Below, in pieces: positions 42,496 through 50,551 of a DNA stretch of 64,000 bases. The notes beneath the pieces are model-generated. The model worked only from the letters and a program-made list of their open reading frames with translations. It searched no databases and was not told the DNA's origin. The first letter of the stretch is position 1, and each line of letters opens with the position of its first letter. Source of the DNA: RBG-16-66-20 sp040752005 (GTDB taxonomy: Bacteria; Pseudomonadota; Gammaproteobacteria; Burkholderiales; SG8-39); NCBI GenBank assembly GCA_040752005.1, contig JBFMFX010000010.1, positions 62,001-126,000 on the forward strand. The letters run 5' to 3'. Both the position numbers and the translations under genes were made by a program.

Positions 42496-43992
42496 TCACT
42501 CCGGCGTCAGAAGGGAAACGCCGAGCCGAGCACGCCGGCGCAGCCAAGGGCTGGGACGGTAGCGCGGCTCGCGATAGAACTCGTGCATCGCTTCGAGCAC
42601 GGCGAGGATCCGGGCCGGCCCGACGGCGTCGCCCATCGCGAGCGGCCCCTTCGGATAGCCCAGGCCGAGCATCACGGCCTGATCGAGGTCCGCCGGCGAG
42701 GCGATCCCCTGCTGCACGATGTCGCAGCCGACGTTGACGATGTGGGCGACCACACGCTGGGCGACGAAACCGGCCGAATCGCGGATCACGGAAACCGGCA
42801 CGCCGTCGGCGGCAAGAAGCGCGTGCGCCGCCTCGCGCACCTCGTGCCTCGTTACCGGCGTCGTCATCAGGGTGCGGCGCTTGGCGAAGCCGAACAGGGG
42901 ATCCACCGCGACGGTGCGCGCTGGATCGAGCTCCAGCGCGAGCGCCGCCGAGGTCGCGTCCTGCCCGAGCGGAGCGGTGAAGCAGACCTCCGCAGCGATC
43001 GGCTTCGCTTCCAGCCGCGCGCCGAGGCGAGCGAGCAGCTCCTTCAGCTCCGGCACACACCACACCGAGGCGGGCTTTCGCTGCGGCGCAGGCGGCTCGG
43101 GAATTCTCTCCGGTGCGCCGTCCGGGCCGTAGCGATACCAGCCGCGGCCGGTCTTCCTGCCCAGCAGCCCCGCCGCGACGCGCGTGTCGCACAGGTACGA
43201 GGGACTGTACTTCGGCTCGCCGTAGTACTGGCGGTGAAACGACTGCATCACTCCGTGCGCGACGTCCAGGCCCACGAGATCGAGCAGGGCGAACGGCCCC
43301 ATGCGAAAGCCGGCCGCGTCCACCAGGATGCGGTCGATGGTGGCGAAGTCGGCGACCCCCTCCTGCAACACCCGCAGGCTCTCGGGCACGAAGCCGCGGC
43401 CCGCATGATTGACGATGAAGCCCGGTGTGTCCTTGCAGCGCACCGGCTTGTGGCCGAAGCGCCGCGCCAGCTGAGCGAGCGCCTCGCCCACCCACGGCTC
43501 GGTGAGCTCGCCATCCACCACCTCGACGATGCGCATGAGCGGCACCGGGTTGAAGAAGTGGTAACCCGCCGCGCGCCCCGGCTTGCGGCACGCCGCCGCC
43601 ATCGCGGTGACCGAGAGCGAGGACGTGTTGGTCGCGAGGATGCAGGCGTCGGAGACGATGTCTTCCAGCGCCCGGAAGAGCGCCTGCTTCGCTTGAAGCT
43701 CCTCGACGATCGCCTCGATGACGACGTGGCAGGGTGCGAACGCGGAAAGTCCCTCTACCACCTCGAGGCGCGCAACCGCGGCGTCGGCATCCGCCTGCGC
43801 GATCCGTCCCTTCTGGGCAAGGCCGGCGAGCGTCTTTCCGATCGCTTCCTTCGCCGCCGCGGCCGCACCGGGCTTCGCGTCGTACACCCGCGTCCTTACG
43901 CCGCATTGCGCGAGCACCTGCGCGATGCCGCGACCCATGGTGCCGGCCCCGGCCACGCCGGCGACGAGATCGGCGCGATTCGCGTCCAGCAT
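42496..43992 (-). CDS. paaH: 3-hydroxyacyl-CoA dehydrogenase, PaaH type
   Basis: 498 residues. NAD-binding GAGTMGRGIAQVLAQCG at about 16-32, substrate domain signature NTSSLSVTAMAAACRKPGRA with FFNPVPLMRIVEVV and the catalytic His, and a second C-terminal 3HCDH domain with the VTRHEVREAAHALLAADG and DSAGFVAQRVVAHIVNVG segments. The length and duplicated C-domain are as in PaaH of phenylacetate and dicarboxylate degradation. It oxidises a 3-hydroxyacyl-CoA with NAD+. ATG 43992 overlaps the stop of a 41-codon ORF (TGATG). Confidence 0.93.
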   Translation of the reverse strand: MLDANRADLVAGVAGAGTMGRGIAQVLAQCGVRTRVYDAKPGAAAAAKEAIGKTLAGLAQKGRIAQADADAAVARLEVVEGLSAFAPCHVVIEAIVEELQAKQALFRALEDIVSDACILATNTSSLSVTAMAAACRKPGRAAGYHFFNPVPLMRIVEVVDGELTEPWVGEALAQLARRFGHKPVRCKDTPGFIVNHAGRGFVPESLRVLQEGVADFATIDRILVDAAGFRMGPFALLDLVGLDVAHGVMQSFHRQYYGEPKYSPSYLCDTRVAAGLLGRKTGRGWYRYGPDGAPERIPEPPAPQRKPASVWCVPELKELLARLGARLEAKPIAAEVCFTAPLGQDATSAALALELDPARTVAVDPLFGFAKRRTLMTTPVTRHEVREAAHALLAADGVPVSVIRDSAGFVAQRVVAHIVNVGCDIVQQGIASPADLDQAVMLGLGYPKGPLAMGDAVGPARILAVLEAMHEFYREPRYRPSPWLRRRARLGVSLLTPE

Positions 43993-44117
43993 CAGGCGGC
44001 TTCCGGCGCCGGACCGGAGGCGGCGCGCTCGCCGCCCGTCGCGGCCTCGCGGCCCGTCGTGCAGAGGTCGCGGTGCAGCTCGACCCAGGAGACGAGGATC
44101 TCGTCTTCGTAAGCCAT
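43992..44117 (-). CDS. Short ORF (41 codons) upstream of paaH
   Basis: It begins MAYEDEILVSWVELHRDL and continues with a Gly/Ala/Glu-rich tail, ending in TGATG with paaH. No clear SD precedes it. The first 16 residues resemble the N-terminus of small phosphoribosyltransferases, so it could be a fragment of such a gene; that is a memory-based guess. The start/stop coupling is what makes it worth listing. Confidence 0.35.
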   Translation of the reverse strand: MAYEDEILVSWVELHRDLCTTGREAATGGERAASGPAPEAA

Positions 44118-44130
44118 TGCCCGAATGTAA

Positions 44131-44160
44131 TCGAAACGCACGGTGACGGAAAGCTATAAT
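44131..44160 (+). promoter_or_regulatory. Sigma70 promoter of the leader ORF-usp unit
   Basis: A perfect TATAAT (44155-44160) with TCGAAA (44131-44136) 18 bp upstream. Transcription would begin near 44167, giving a leader that contains a 23-codon ORF (44192-44263) before the Usp start. The region is shared with the divergent paaH unit. Confidence 0.65.
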
Positions 44161-44191
44161 GCGCGGAACAGCGAATCGAGAGGAGAGCTCG

Positions 44192-44263
44192 ATGAAGCGC
44201 ACGTCGAAGGTGCCGGAGCGCGGCGGCTGCGCCCGCCGGCCGCGCGGGCGGGGGCACGCATGA
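44192..44263 (+). CDS. 23-codon leader ORF coupled to the universal stress gene
   Basis: ATG 44192 has a strong SD (AGAGGAGAGCTCG). The peptide begins MKRTSKVPERGGC and ends in an Arg/Gly-rich tail. Its TGA overlaps the usp ATG (ATGA). CGCCCGC (44230-44236) and GCGGGCG (44244-44250) form a 7-bp stem that reaches the usp SD (GGGGG at 44250-44254). Translation of the leader would open the hairpin. It is more likely a cis-acting leader than a working peptide. Confidence 0.5.
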   Translation: MKRTSKVPERGGCARRPRGRGHA

Positions 44264-44700
44264 AATATCGCCGCATCCTCCTCGCGTACAACGGCTCGCA
44301 GGAAGGAAAGCGCGCCCTGTTCGAGTGCGCCGATCTGGCGAGCTTTCTGCAGGCCGAGACGCATCTGCTGGCGGTGGCGAGCATGCCGCCGAGCCTGTTC
44401 CTCACCGAGGGGTTCGTCCCCGAGGAGCTGCTGGAGGAAGAAAAGAAGCGCACGCAGGCGATCCTCGACGAAGGCATCCGGACGCTGAAGGAGAAGGGCT
44501 TCAACGTCACCGGGCATCTGGCGGTCGGCGAACCGGTCGAGGAGATCTGCCGCGTGGCGCGCGAGGTGGGCGCCGACCTGATCGTGCTTGGCCACAACCA
44601 GAACACCTCCTGGGCGGCGCGCTGGTGGAAGGGTTCGGTCGGGGCTTCGCTCCTCGATTACGCGCCCTGCAGCATCCTGATCGCGCTCTCCAAGGGCTGA
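44260..44700 (+). CDS. Universal stress protein (UspA family)
   Basis: 146 residues. YRRILLAYNGSQEGKRALFECADLA is the N-terminal strand/helix of the Usp fold, EEICRVAREVGADLIVLGHNQ the fourth, and SLLDYAPCSILIAL the last strand. The ATP-binding motif after LGHN (N-x-x-x-SWAARWWKGSVGAS) is a variant lacking the normal G-2x-G. ATG 44260 is coupled to the leader ORF. A strong terminator follows, so it is monocistronic apart from the leader. Confidence 0.9.
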   Translation: MKYRRILLAYNGSQEGKRALFECADLASFLQAETHLLAVASMPPSLFLTEGFVPEELLEEEKKRTQAILDEGIRTLKEKGFNVTGHLAVGEPVEEICRVAREVGADLIVLGHNQNTSWAARWWKGSVGASLLDYAPCSILIALSKG

Positions 44701-44726
44701 AACGTACGCCCGGGGGGCGCGAACCG

Positions 44727-44752
44727 GCCCGCGCAAGCGGGCTTTTTGTTTT
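44727..44752 (+). terminator. Rho-independent terminator after usp
   Basis: GCCCGC (44727-44732), GCAA loop, GCGGGC (44737-44742), then TTTTTGTTTT. It insulates the xdh-like operon, whose TACAAT -10-like box (44754-44759) is immediately downstream and only 9 nt before its ATG. Confidence 0.88.
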
Positions 44753-44768
44753 CTACAATCACCCGGCC

Positions 44769-47120
44769 ATGGACACCTCCTCGCTGAATCTCTCTTTCGG
44801 GCAACAGAAGGGCAGGCTCGAAGACGAGCGCATGCTCACCGGGCGCGGGCGCTACGTCTCGGACTGGAACCTGCCGGGTCAGGCGCACGGCCACTTTCTG
44901 CGCTCGGACCGGCCGCACGCGCGGATCGTCTCGATGGATGTCTCGGCCGCCCTCGCCATGCCGGGCGTGCTCGCCGTCTTCACCGGCGCCGACGTGCTCG
45001 CCGCGGGACAGAAACCGATGCCCGCCGCCGCGCCGATGAAGGGCCGCGGCGGCGCCGACCAGATCGTGCCGCCACGGTATTCGCTGACGCCCGACCGCGT
45101 GCGCTACGTCGGCGAGCCGGTGGCGCTCGTCGTCGCCGAAACCGCGGCGCAGGCGCAGGACGCCGCCGAGGCAGTGGCGATCGAGTATGAGGAACTGCCG
45201 GCGGTCGTCACGGCGAAGGATGCGCTCGCGCCGGGCGCGCCGCAACTTCACGATTGCGCTCCCGGCAACCTCGTGCTCGATTTCGTCGGCGGCGACGAGC
45301 AGGGGGTGGAGGCCGCGTTTGCGCGCGCGGCGAAGGTGGTCAGGCTCACCGCGTACCACACGCGCGTGGTCGGAAACCCGATGGAGCCGCGCGCCGCGAC
45401 CGGCGCTTACGACCCGGCCGCCGACCTCTACTACCTCTACGCCACCACGCAGGGCGCGGGACCGATGCGACTGCAGGTCGGGGCGATGCTCGGCGTTGCG
45501 CCGGAGAAGATTCGCGTGGTCGCCGAAGAGGTGGGCGGCGGCTTCGGCGTGCGCTTCAACGCCTACCCCGAGTACGGCGCGTTGCTGCTCGCCGCGCAGA
45601 AGCTCGGCCGGCCGGTGAAGTGGGTGGCGAGCCGCTCGGAGGTATTCCTCGCCGACGAGCAGGCGCGCGACGTGGTGCACACCGGCGAGGCGGCGCTCGA
45701 TGCCCAAGGGCGCATCCTCGCCATGCGCTTCGAGTACCTCTGCAACGTCGGGGCCTATCTCGCCTTCACCGGCTCGTTCATCCACACGGTGAACTTGGTC
45801 AACGTGGCGAGCGGGGTGTACGACGTGCCGGCCGTCTTCGTGAACGCCAGGCTCGCTCTGACGAACACCGTACCCACCGCTGCTTACCGCGGCGCAGGCC
45901 GGCCGGTCGCCTCGTATGCGATGGAGCGTCTGATTGACCAGTGCGCGTGGGAGCTTGGCATGGACCCGGCGGAGTTCCGGCGCAAGAACCTCGTGCCGAA
46001 GGCGAAGTTCCCCTACCGGATCGTCACCGGATTCGAATACGACTGCGGCGATTTCGAGGCAGTGATGAACGATGCCCTCGCGGCGGCGGACTGGAACGGG
46101 TTCGAGGCGCGCCGCGCCCAGTCCGAGCGCCGCGGCAGGCTGCGCGGGCGCGGCATCGCGACCTACATCGAGGCAACCGCCTCGGGGGGGTTCGCCCCCT
46201 ACGACCAGGCGTATATCACCTGGGAGAAGGACGGCACGGTGACGCTTCGCACCGCCTCGCACAATCACGGGCAGGGGCATGAGACGACGCTCGCGCAGAT
46301 CGTCTCGGCGGTGCTCGGCATTCCGGTCGAGCGCATCCGCCTGCGCACCTCGGAGCCGGGCTTTCATATGGTGGCGAATCCAACCGGCGGCTCGAGGACG
46401 CTCGTCGGGATCGGCAGCGCGATGTTCTTCGCCGCGCGCGAGATCGTGGAGAAGGGCTTCGATCTCGCCGCCGAGGCGCTGGAGAGCGCGCGCGCCGACA
46501 TCGAATTCGAGCACGGCGCCTACCGCATCAAGGGCACCGACCGCGCGATCGGCATCGGCGAGCTGGCGCGCAAATACCCCGGCAGGCTCGACCTCGACTT
46601 CAAGGAGCGGCCGAAGGTGCCCTCGACGTACCCGAACGGATGCCACATCGCCGAGGTCGAGATCGAGCCGGAAACCGGCGCGACGGAAATCGTTTCCTAC
46701 GTCGCCTGCGACGACGCCGGCACCATCGTCAACCACCAGATCGTCGAGGGGCAGATGCACGGCGGCATCACGCAGGGCGCCGGCCACATCTTCCTGGAGC
46801 AGGCGGTGTACGACGAGGGCGGGCAGCTTCTCACCGGCAGCTTCATGGACTACGGCATGCCGCGCGCGGGCCTGGTCGGCGGGTTGCGGGTGATGCATCA
46901 TCCGGTGCCGACCGCGACCAACCCGCTCGGGGCGAAGGGCGTCGGCGAGGCCGGGGTCACCGGCTCGATGCCGTGCCTGATGAACGCGGTGATGGACGCG
47001 CTGCGCCGCGCAGGCGTCGCGCGCTTCGACATGCCGGCCAGCCCGCAGCGCGTCTGGGGCGCCATCCGGGCCGCGAGAGAAGGCCGGCCCGAGGCGTTCG
47101 CGGTTCCGGAACGGAGTTGA
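44769..47120 (+). CDS. Xanthine dehydrogenase-family molybdopterin-binding large subunit (CoxL-like, non-CODH)
   Basis: 783 residues. Large subunit of the xanthine oxidase family: RLEDERMLTGRGRYVSDW near residue 16, GGGFGVRFNAYPEY (Mo-cofactor loop 1), PTAAYRGAGRPVASYAMERLID (active-site loop), and GVGEAGVTGSMP with the catalytic Glu. The loop reads AYRGAGR, not the AYRCSFR of true carbon monoxide dehydrogenase, so it is form II-like with an unknown aldehyde or N-heterocycle substrate. No FAD or 2Fe-2S subunit gene is adjacent, which is unusual. It needs cytidylylated Mo cofactor. The stop is fused to the next start (TGATG). Confidence 0.92.
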   Translation: MDTSSLNLSFGQQKGRLEDERMLTGRGRYVSDWNLPGQAHGHFLRSDRPHARIVSMDVSAALAMPGVLAVFTGADVLAAGQKPMPAAAPMKGRGGADQIVPPRYSLTPDRVRYVGEPVALVVAETAAQAQDAAEAVAIEYEELPAVVTAKDALAPGAPQLHDCAPGNLVLDFVGGDEQGVEAAFARAAKVVRLTAYHTRVVGNPMEPRAATGAYDPAADLYYLYATTQGAGPMRLQVGAMLGVAPEKIRVVAEEVGGGFGVRFNAYPEYGALLLAAQKLGRPVKWVASRSEVFLADEQARDVVHTGEAALDAQGRILAMRFEYLCNVGAYLAFTGSFIHTVNLVNVASGVYDVPAVFVNARLALTNTVPTAAYRGAGRPVASYAMERLIDQCAWELGMDPAEFRRKNLVPKAKFPYRIVTGFEYDCGDFEAVMNDALAAADWNGFEARRAQSERRGRLRGRGIATYIEATASGGFAPYDQAYITWEKDGTVTLRTASHNHGQGHETTLAQIVSAVLGIPVERIRLRTSEPGFHMVANPTGGSRTLVGIGSAMFFAAREIVEKGFDLAAEALESARADIEFEHGAYRIKGTDRAIGIGELARKYPGRLDLDFKERPKVPSTYPNGCHIAEVEIEPETGATEIVSYVACDDAGTIVNHQIVEGQMHGGITQGAGHIFLEQAVYDEGGQLLTGSFMDYGMPRAGLVGGLRVMHHPVPTATNPLGAKGVGEAGVTGSMPCLMNAVMDALRRAGVARFDMPASPQRVWGAIRAAREGRPEAFAVPERS

Positions 47121-48037
47121 TGGGATCGCTCGTCGAGCGCTTTCTCGCGCGCGCGAAAGAGCGCGGCGGCCGGGTGGCGCTTCCCGAAGCGAACGACGAG
47201 CGCGTCGCCGAGGCGGCGCGCCGGCTGCGCACGCTGGGGATCGAAGCGGTGACGGCGCAGCGCTCGGACCGGATCGAACACTATGCGGCGCTGTACCGGG
47301 CCGCGCGGCCGGATGTCTCGCCTGCACTGGCGCGGCGCATCGTCGCCAAGCCGCTCTTTCACGCCGGAATGATGGTGCGCGCCGGGGACGCCGACGCGAT
47401 GGTGGCAGGCGCGGTGCACACCAGCGCCCGGGTGATCGAGGCGGGGATGCTCACCGTCGGGCTCGCGCCGGACATCTCCACCCCGTCGAGCTTTTTCGTG
47501 ATGGACCTGCCGGAGCGCGCGCTCGTCTTCGCCGATTGCGCGGTGAACGCCGATCCGACGCCCGAGCAGCTCGCCGACATTGCGCTCGCGGCCGCCGAGA
47601 GTTGCCGGCGGGTGCTCGGCGAGCAACCGCGCGTCGCGCTGCTCTCGTTCTCCACGAAGGGCAGCGCTTCTCATCCGCGCGTGGACAGGGTTCGCCGGGC
47701 GCTCGACATCGCGCGCGCCCGCGCACCCGGACTCGCGGTGGACGGCGAGCTCCAGGCCGACGCGGCGCTGGTGCCGGCGGTGGCGGCAAGAAAGCTGAAA
47801 GAACCGGGCGAGGTCGCCGGCCGCGCCAACGTGCTCGTTTTTCCCGACCTGGACGCCGGCAACATCGGCTACAAGCTGGTGCAGCACCTCGCCGGGGCGC
47901 GCGCCATCGGCCCGATCCTGCAGGGATTCGCCAGGCCGATCAGCGACCTCTCGCGCGGCGCCAGCGTCGAGGACATCATCGCCACCACCGCCGTCCTCCT
48001 CGCGCAGTCCGAAAAACAGGGTCAGATCCGGGCCTGA
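47120..48037 (+). CDS. Phosphate acetyl/butyryltransferase family protein
   Basis: 305 residues, single PTA_PTB domain: RVALPEANDERVAEAARRL, then PLFHAGMMVRAGDADAMVAGAVHTSARVIEAGMLTVG, NADPTPEQLADIAL, LSFSTKGSASHPRVD and NVLVFPDLDAGNIGYKLVQHLAGA. These are the catalytic and substrate regions of phosphotransacetylases; the length is that of the short single-domain form. It interconverts acyl-CoA and acyl phosphate. The last codons (QGQIRA) lie in palindromic repeat copy 2. The link to the molybdoenzyme by TGATG coupling suggests that the enzyme's product enters as an acyl-CoA, an inference. Confidence 0.9.
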   Translation: MGSLVERFLARAKERGGRVALPEANDERVAEAARRLRTLGIEAVTAQRSDRIEHYAALYRAARPDVSPALARRIVAKPLFHAGMMVRAGDADAMVAGAVHTSARVIEAGMLTVGLAPDISTPSSFFVMDLPERALVFADCAVNADPTPEQLADIALAAAESCRRVLGEQPRVALLSFSTKGSASHPRVDRVRRALDIARARAPGLAVDGELQADAALVPAVAARKLKEPGEVAGRANVLVFPDLDAGNIGYKLVQHLAGARAIGPILQGFARPISDLSRGASVEDIIATTAVLLAQSEKQGQIRA

Positions 48038-48046
48038 CCCTGTTTT
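48013..48046. repeat. Palindromic repeat, copy 2 (end of pta, before convergent citrate synthase-like gene)
   Basis: AAAACAGGGTCAG ... CTGACCCTGTTTT, an inverted repeat with 13-bp outer arms and a short imperfect centre (ATCCGGGC). It overlaps the last pta codons and supplies its TGA stop, and ends 6 nt before the convergent gene's stop. The T-runs on both strands fit a bidirectional terminator. Homologous to copy 1 at 36811-36844. Confidence 0.88.
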
Positions 48047-48051
48047 CGGGC

Positions 48052-49194
48052 TCAGCGCGCCTCGATCGGCACGTACGCGCGCGGCGGCGGGCCGTTGTAG
48101 AGGGTGAGCGGGCGGATGAGGATGTTGTTCTCCAGCTGCTCGAGCACCTGCACCGTCCAGCCGGGCACCCGGCCGACGGCGAAGATGGGAACGAAGAGGT
48201 CTTCCCGGATGCCGTTGAGGTAGTAGACGACCCCGGCGTAGAAGTCCACGTTGACGTTCACGCCGTGGCGCGCGTAGGGCTTCATCGCCTCGACCAGCGC
48301 TTCCAGGATCCGGTACCACTGCGGCTGGCCCATCTCGCGCGAGAGCTTTTCGACGCCCGCGCGCATGTGTCGCGCGCGCGGGTCCTCGGCGCGGTAGACG
48401 CGATGTCCGAACCCCATCACCGGTTCCCGCGCCGCGCGCTTGCGCCTGACGTACTCGGCGGCGTTCGCCGGGTCGCCGATTTCCATGGCCATCTTCATCA
48501 CGTTCTCCGCGGCGCCGCCGTGCGCGGGTCCCGAAAGTGCTGCCACCGCCGCGGTGATCGCGGCGTGCAGGTTCGCCTCCGTTCCGGCCACCACGCGCGC
48601 GGCGAAGGAAGAGGCGTTCGAACCGTGCTCGGCGTGTAGGATCATGTCCACGTCCATCAGCCGTGCGGCCTCGGCACTCGGGCGCGCGCCCTTCAGCATC
48701 CAGAGGAAGTTGGCCGCGTGCGGGAGCGCCGGGTCGGGCGCGACCGGCTCGCGGCCGTTGCGGATCGCCTCGTGCGCCGCCACGATCATCGGCACCTGGG
48801 AGGTCAGGCGGATGCCCTTTCGCAGCGTCGCCTCGGCGGAATTGTCGGCGGTGTCCGGGTCGAAGGCGGCAAGCGCCGAGACCGCGGTGCGCAGCACATC
48901 CATCGGATGGGCGTTCTTCACGCACCGGATGACATCGTAGATCGCAGCCGGGAGCACGCGCGCGGCCTTCAGCTCCGCGTCGAACGCCTGAAGCTGCGCC
49001 CGGGTGGGCAGCTCGCCCTTGAGCAGCAGGTAGCACGTCTCCTCGAACGTCGAGCGTTCGGCGAGGTCGTGAATCGAATAGCCGCGATAGCGCAGCTCGC
49101 CCGCGCGCCCGTCAATGAAGCACACCCGCGAGCGGTCGAAGACCACGTCCTTCAACCCGCGGCGGATCTCGATTTTCTCGGTCGGTTCGCTCAT
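48052..49194 (-). CDS. Citrate synthase family protein (citrate or 2-methylcitrate synthase)
   Basis: 380 residues. N-terminus VVFDRSRVCFIDGRAGELRYRGYSIHDLAE, catalytic His in LHAEHGSNASSF and in MGFGHRVYR, Asp in VNVDFYAGVVYYLNG. The length and the LYNGPPPRAYVPIEAR ending are those of short type I/II-like citrate or 2-methylcitrate synthases. It condenses oxaloacetate with acetyl- or propionyl-CoA. It lies 31 nt after the HisD-like gene and is probably the last gene of the TRAP operon; a citrate synthase here suggests the imported substrate yields acetyl- or propionyl-CoA. Confidence 0.9.
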   Translation of the reverse strand: MSEPTEKIEIRRGLKDVVFDRSRVCFIDGRAGELRYRGYSIHDLAERSTFEETCYLLLKGELPTRAQLQAFDAELKAARVLPAAIYDVIRCVKNAHPMDVLRTAVSALAAFDPDTADNSAEATLRKGIRLTSQVPMIVAAHEAIRNGREPVAPDPALPHAANFLWMLKGARPSAEAARLMDVDMILHAEHGSNASSFAARVVAGTEANLHAAITAAVAALSGPAHGGAAENVMKMAMEIGDPANAAEYVRRKRAAREPVMGFGHRVYRAEDPRARHMRAGVEKLSREMGQPQWYRILEALVEAMKPYARHGVNVNVDFYAGVVYYLNGIREDLFVPIFAVGRVPGWTVQVLEQLENNILIRPLTLYNGPPPRAYVPIEAR

Positions 49195-49225
49195 GGCCTG
49201 CTCCTGTGCAAGGGATCGAGCGGGT

Positions 49226-50539
49226 TCACGGCGCGACCGGCGCCCCGCGCTCGAACGTTTCGCCCGGAAAGTAGCGCGCAAGGCGCGCATCCGCGGTGCG
49301 CGCGTGCGCCTCCATGCCTTCGAGCCGCGAGATGCGCGCGGCGACCTGGGCAAGGTCGCGGTTCGCCTCGCGCGTCATGCGCTGCCAAGTGACCGCCTTG
49401 ATGAACTTGTGCACCGAAAGCCCCCCGGAGTAGCGCGCCGCGCCTTTCGTCGGAAGGATGTGATTGGGCCCCGAGACCTTGTCGCCGTAAGCGACCGTCG
49501 TCTCCTCGCCGAGAAAGAGCGAACCGTAGCAGGTAAGGTTCGCGAGCCACCAGTCGAGATCGCGCGCGTGCACTTCGAGGTGCTCGGCGCAATAGCGGTC
49601 GGAGACGCGCGCCGCTTCCTCGCGCGTGCCGCAGAGGACGACCTCGCCGTAGTCGCGCCATGCCGCTGCCGCCGCCTCGCGCGCCGCGGCGGGCAGCGCC
49701 TCGATGAGGCGCGGCACCAGCCGCAGCGTCTCCTCGGCGATGCGGCGCGACGTGCAGATCAGCCAGGCCGGGGATTCCGGTCCGTGCTCGGCCTGCCCGA
49801 CGAGGTCGGTGGCGACGAGCAGGGAGTCGGCCGAGTCGTCGGCGATGATCGCGATCTCGGTCGGGCCGGCGAGCACGTCGATGCCCACCTTGCCGAAGAG
49901 CGCGCGCTTTGCCTCGGCGACGAACTTGTTTCCGGGGCCGACGACGATGTCGGCCGGCTTGCCGGTAAAAAGGCCGAAGGCGAGCGTCGCGATCGCCTGT
50001 ACCCCGCCCAGGGTCAGAATCACGTCCGCGCCCGCTACCTTCATCGCGTAGAGCACCTGCGGGTGGATTCCCTCGCCGCGATACGGAGCGGAGCATGCGA
50101 TCACGGTCGGAACCCCCGCGGCCTTGGCGGTGGCGATGCTCATGTAAGCCGAGGCGATGTGCGCGTAGCGGCCGGTGGGCACGTAGCAGCCGGCGACATT
50201 GACCGGGATGAGCCGCTGCCCGGCGACGAGCCCGGGCCGGATCTCGACCGAGAACTCGCGCAGCGAGTCGCGCTGCGCGGCGGCGAAGCGGCGCACCTGC
50301 TCGGTCGCGAACTCGATATCGCGCTTGACCGCTGCCGGGACGTCGCGCGTGCGGCGCTCGATTTCGCCGGGCGCAAGCATGATCTCGCCAGTCCACTGGT
50401 CCAGCCTCGCCGCGTATTCGCGCACCGCCGCCTCGCCCCGGCGCTCGATCTCTTCGAGCATCTCTTGCACGACCTTGCGCGTGGCGCCGGTTTCGGTTTC
50501 GGGGGTCTTGGTCGCCTTTTTCAGGTACTCGATCGCCAT
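49226..50539 (-). CDS. HisD-like NAD-dependent alcohol dehydrogenase of a TRAP operon
   Basis: 437 residues, histidinol dehydrogenase fold. NVAGCYVPTGRY, GAHP-like SAPYRGEGIHPQVLYAMKVAGAD, VVGPGNKFVAEAKR, GQAEHGPESP (Zn-ligand Gln/His), CAEHLEVH (catalytic Glu-His pair), and GPNHILPT are all kept. A genuine his operon is absent and the gene sits behind TRAP transporter genes. HisD homologues in such operons include sulfopropanediol dehydrogenase HpsN. It may oxidise a polyol, sulfonate or hydroxy acid to a carboxylate in two steps. The substrate is unproven. Confidence 0.85.
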   Translation of the reverse strand: MAIEYLKKATKTPETETGATRKVVQEMLEEIERRGEAAVREYAARLDQWTGEIMLAPGEIERRTRDVPAAVKRDIEFATEQVRRFAAAQRDSLREFSVEIRPGLVAGQRLIPVNVAGCYVPTGRYAHIASAYMSIATAKAAGVPTVIACSAPYRGEGIHPQVLYAMKVAGADVILTLGGVQAIATLAFGLFTGKPADIVVGPGNKFVAEAKRALFGKVGIDVLAGPTEIAIIADDSADSLLVATDLVGQAEHGPESPAWLICTSRRIAEETLRLVPRLIEALPAAAREAAAAAWRDYGEVVLCGTREEAARVSDRYCAEHLEVHARDLDWWLANLTCYGSLFLGEETTVAYGDKVSGPNHILPTKGAARYSGGLSVHKFIKAVTWQRMTREANRDLAQVAARISRLEGMEAHARTADARLARYFPGETFERGAPVAP

Positions 50540-50551
50540 CACCGCACCTCG

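Noticed and set aside
44769..47120. Carbon monoxide dehydrogenase CoxL
   Set aside because: The active-site loop is AYRGAGR rather than AYRCSFR and coxM/coxS are absent.
49226..50539. Histidine biosynthesis hisD
   Set aside because: No his genes nearby; it sits in a TRAP transporter operon, so a HisD-like catabolic dehydrogenase is more likely.
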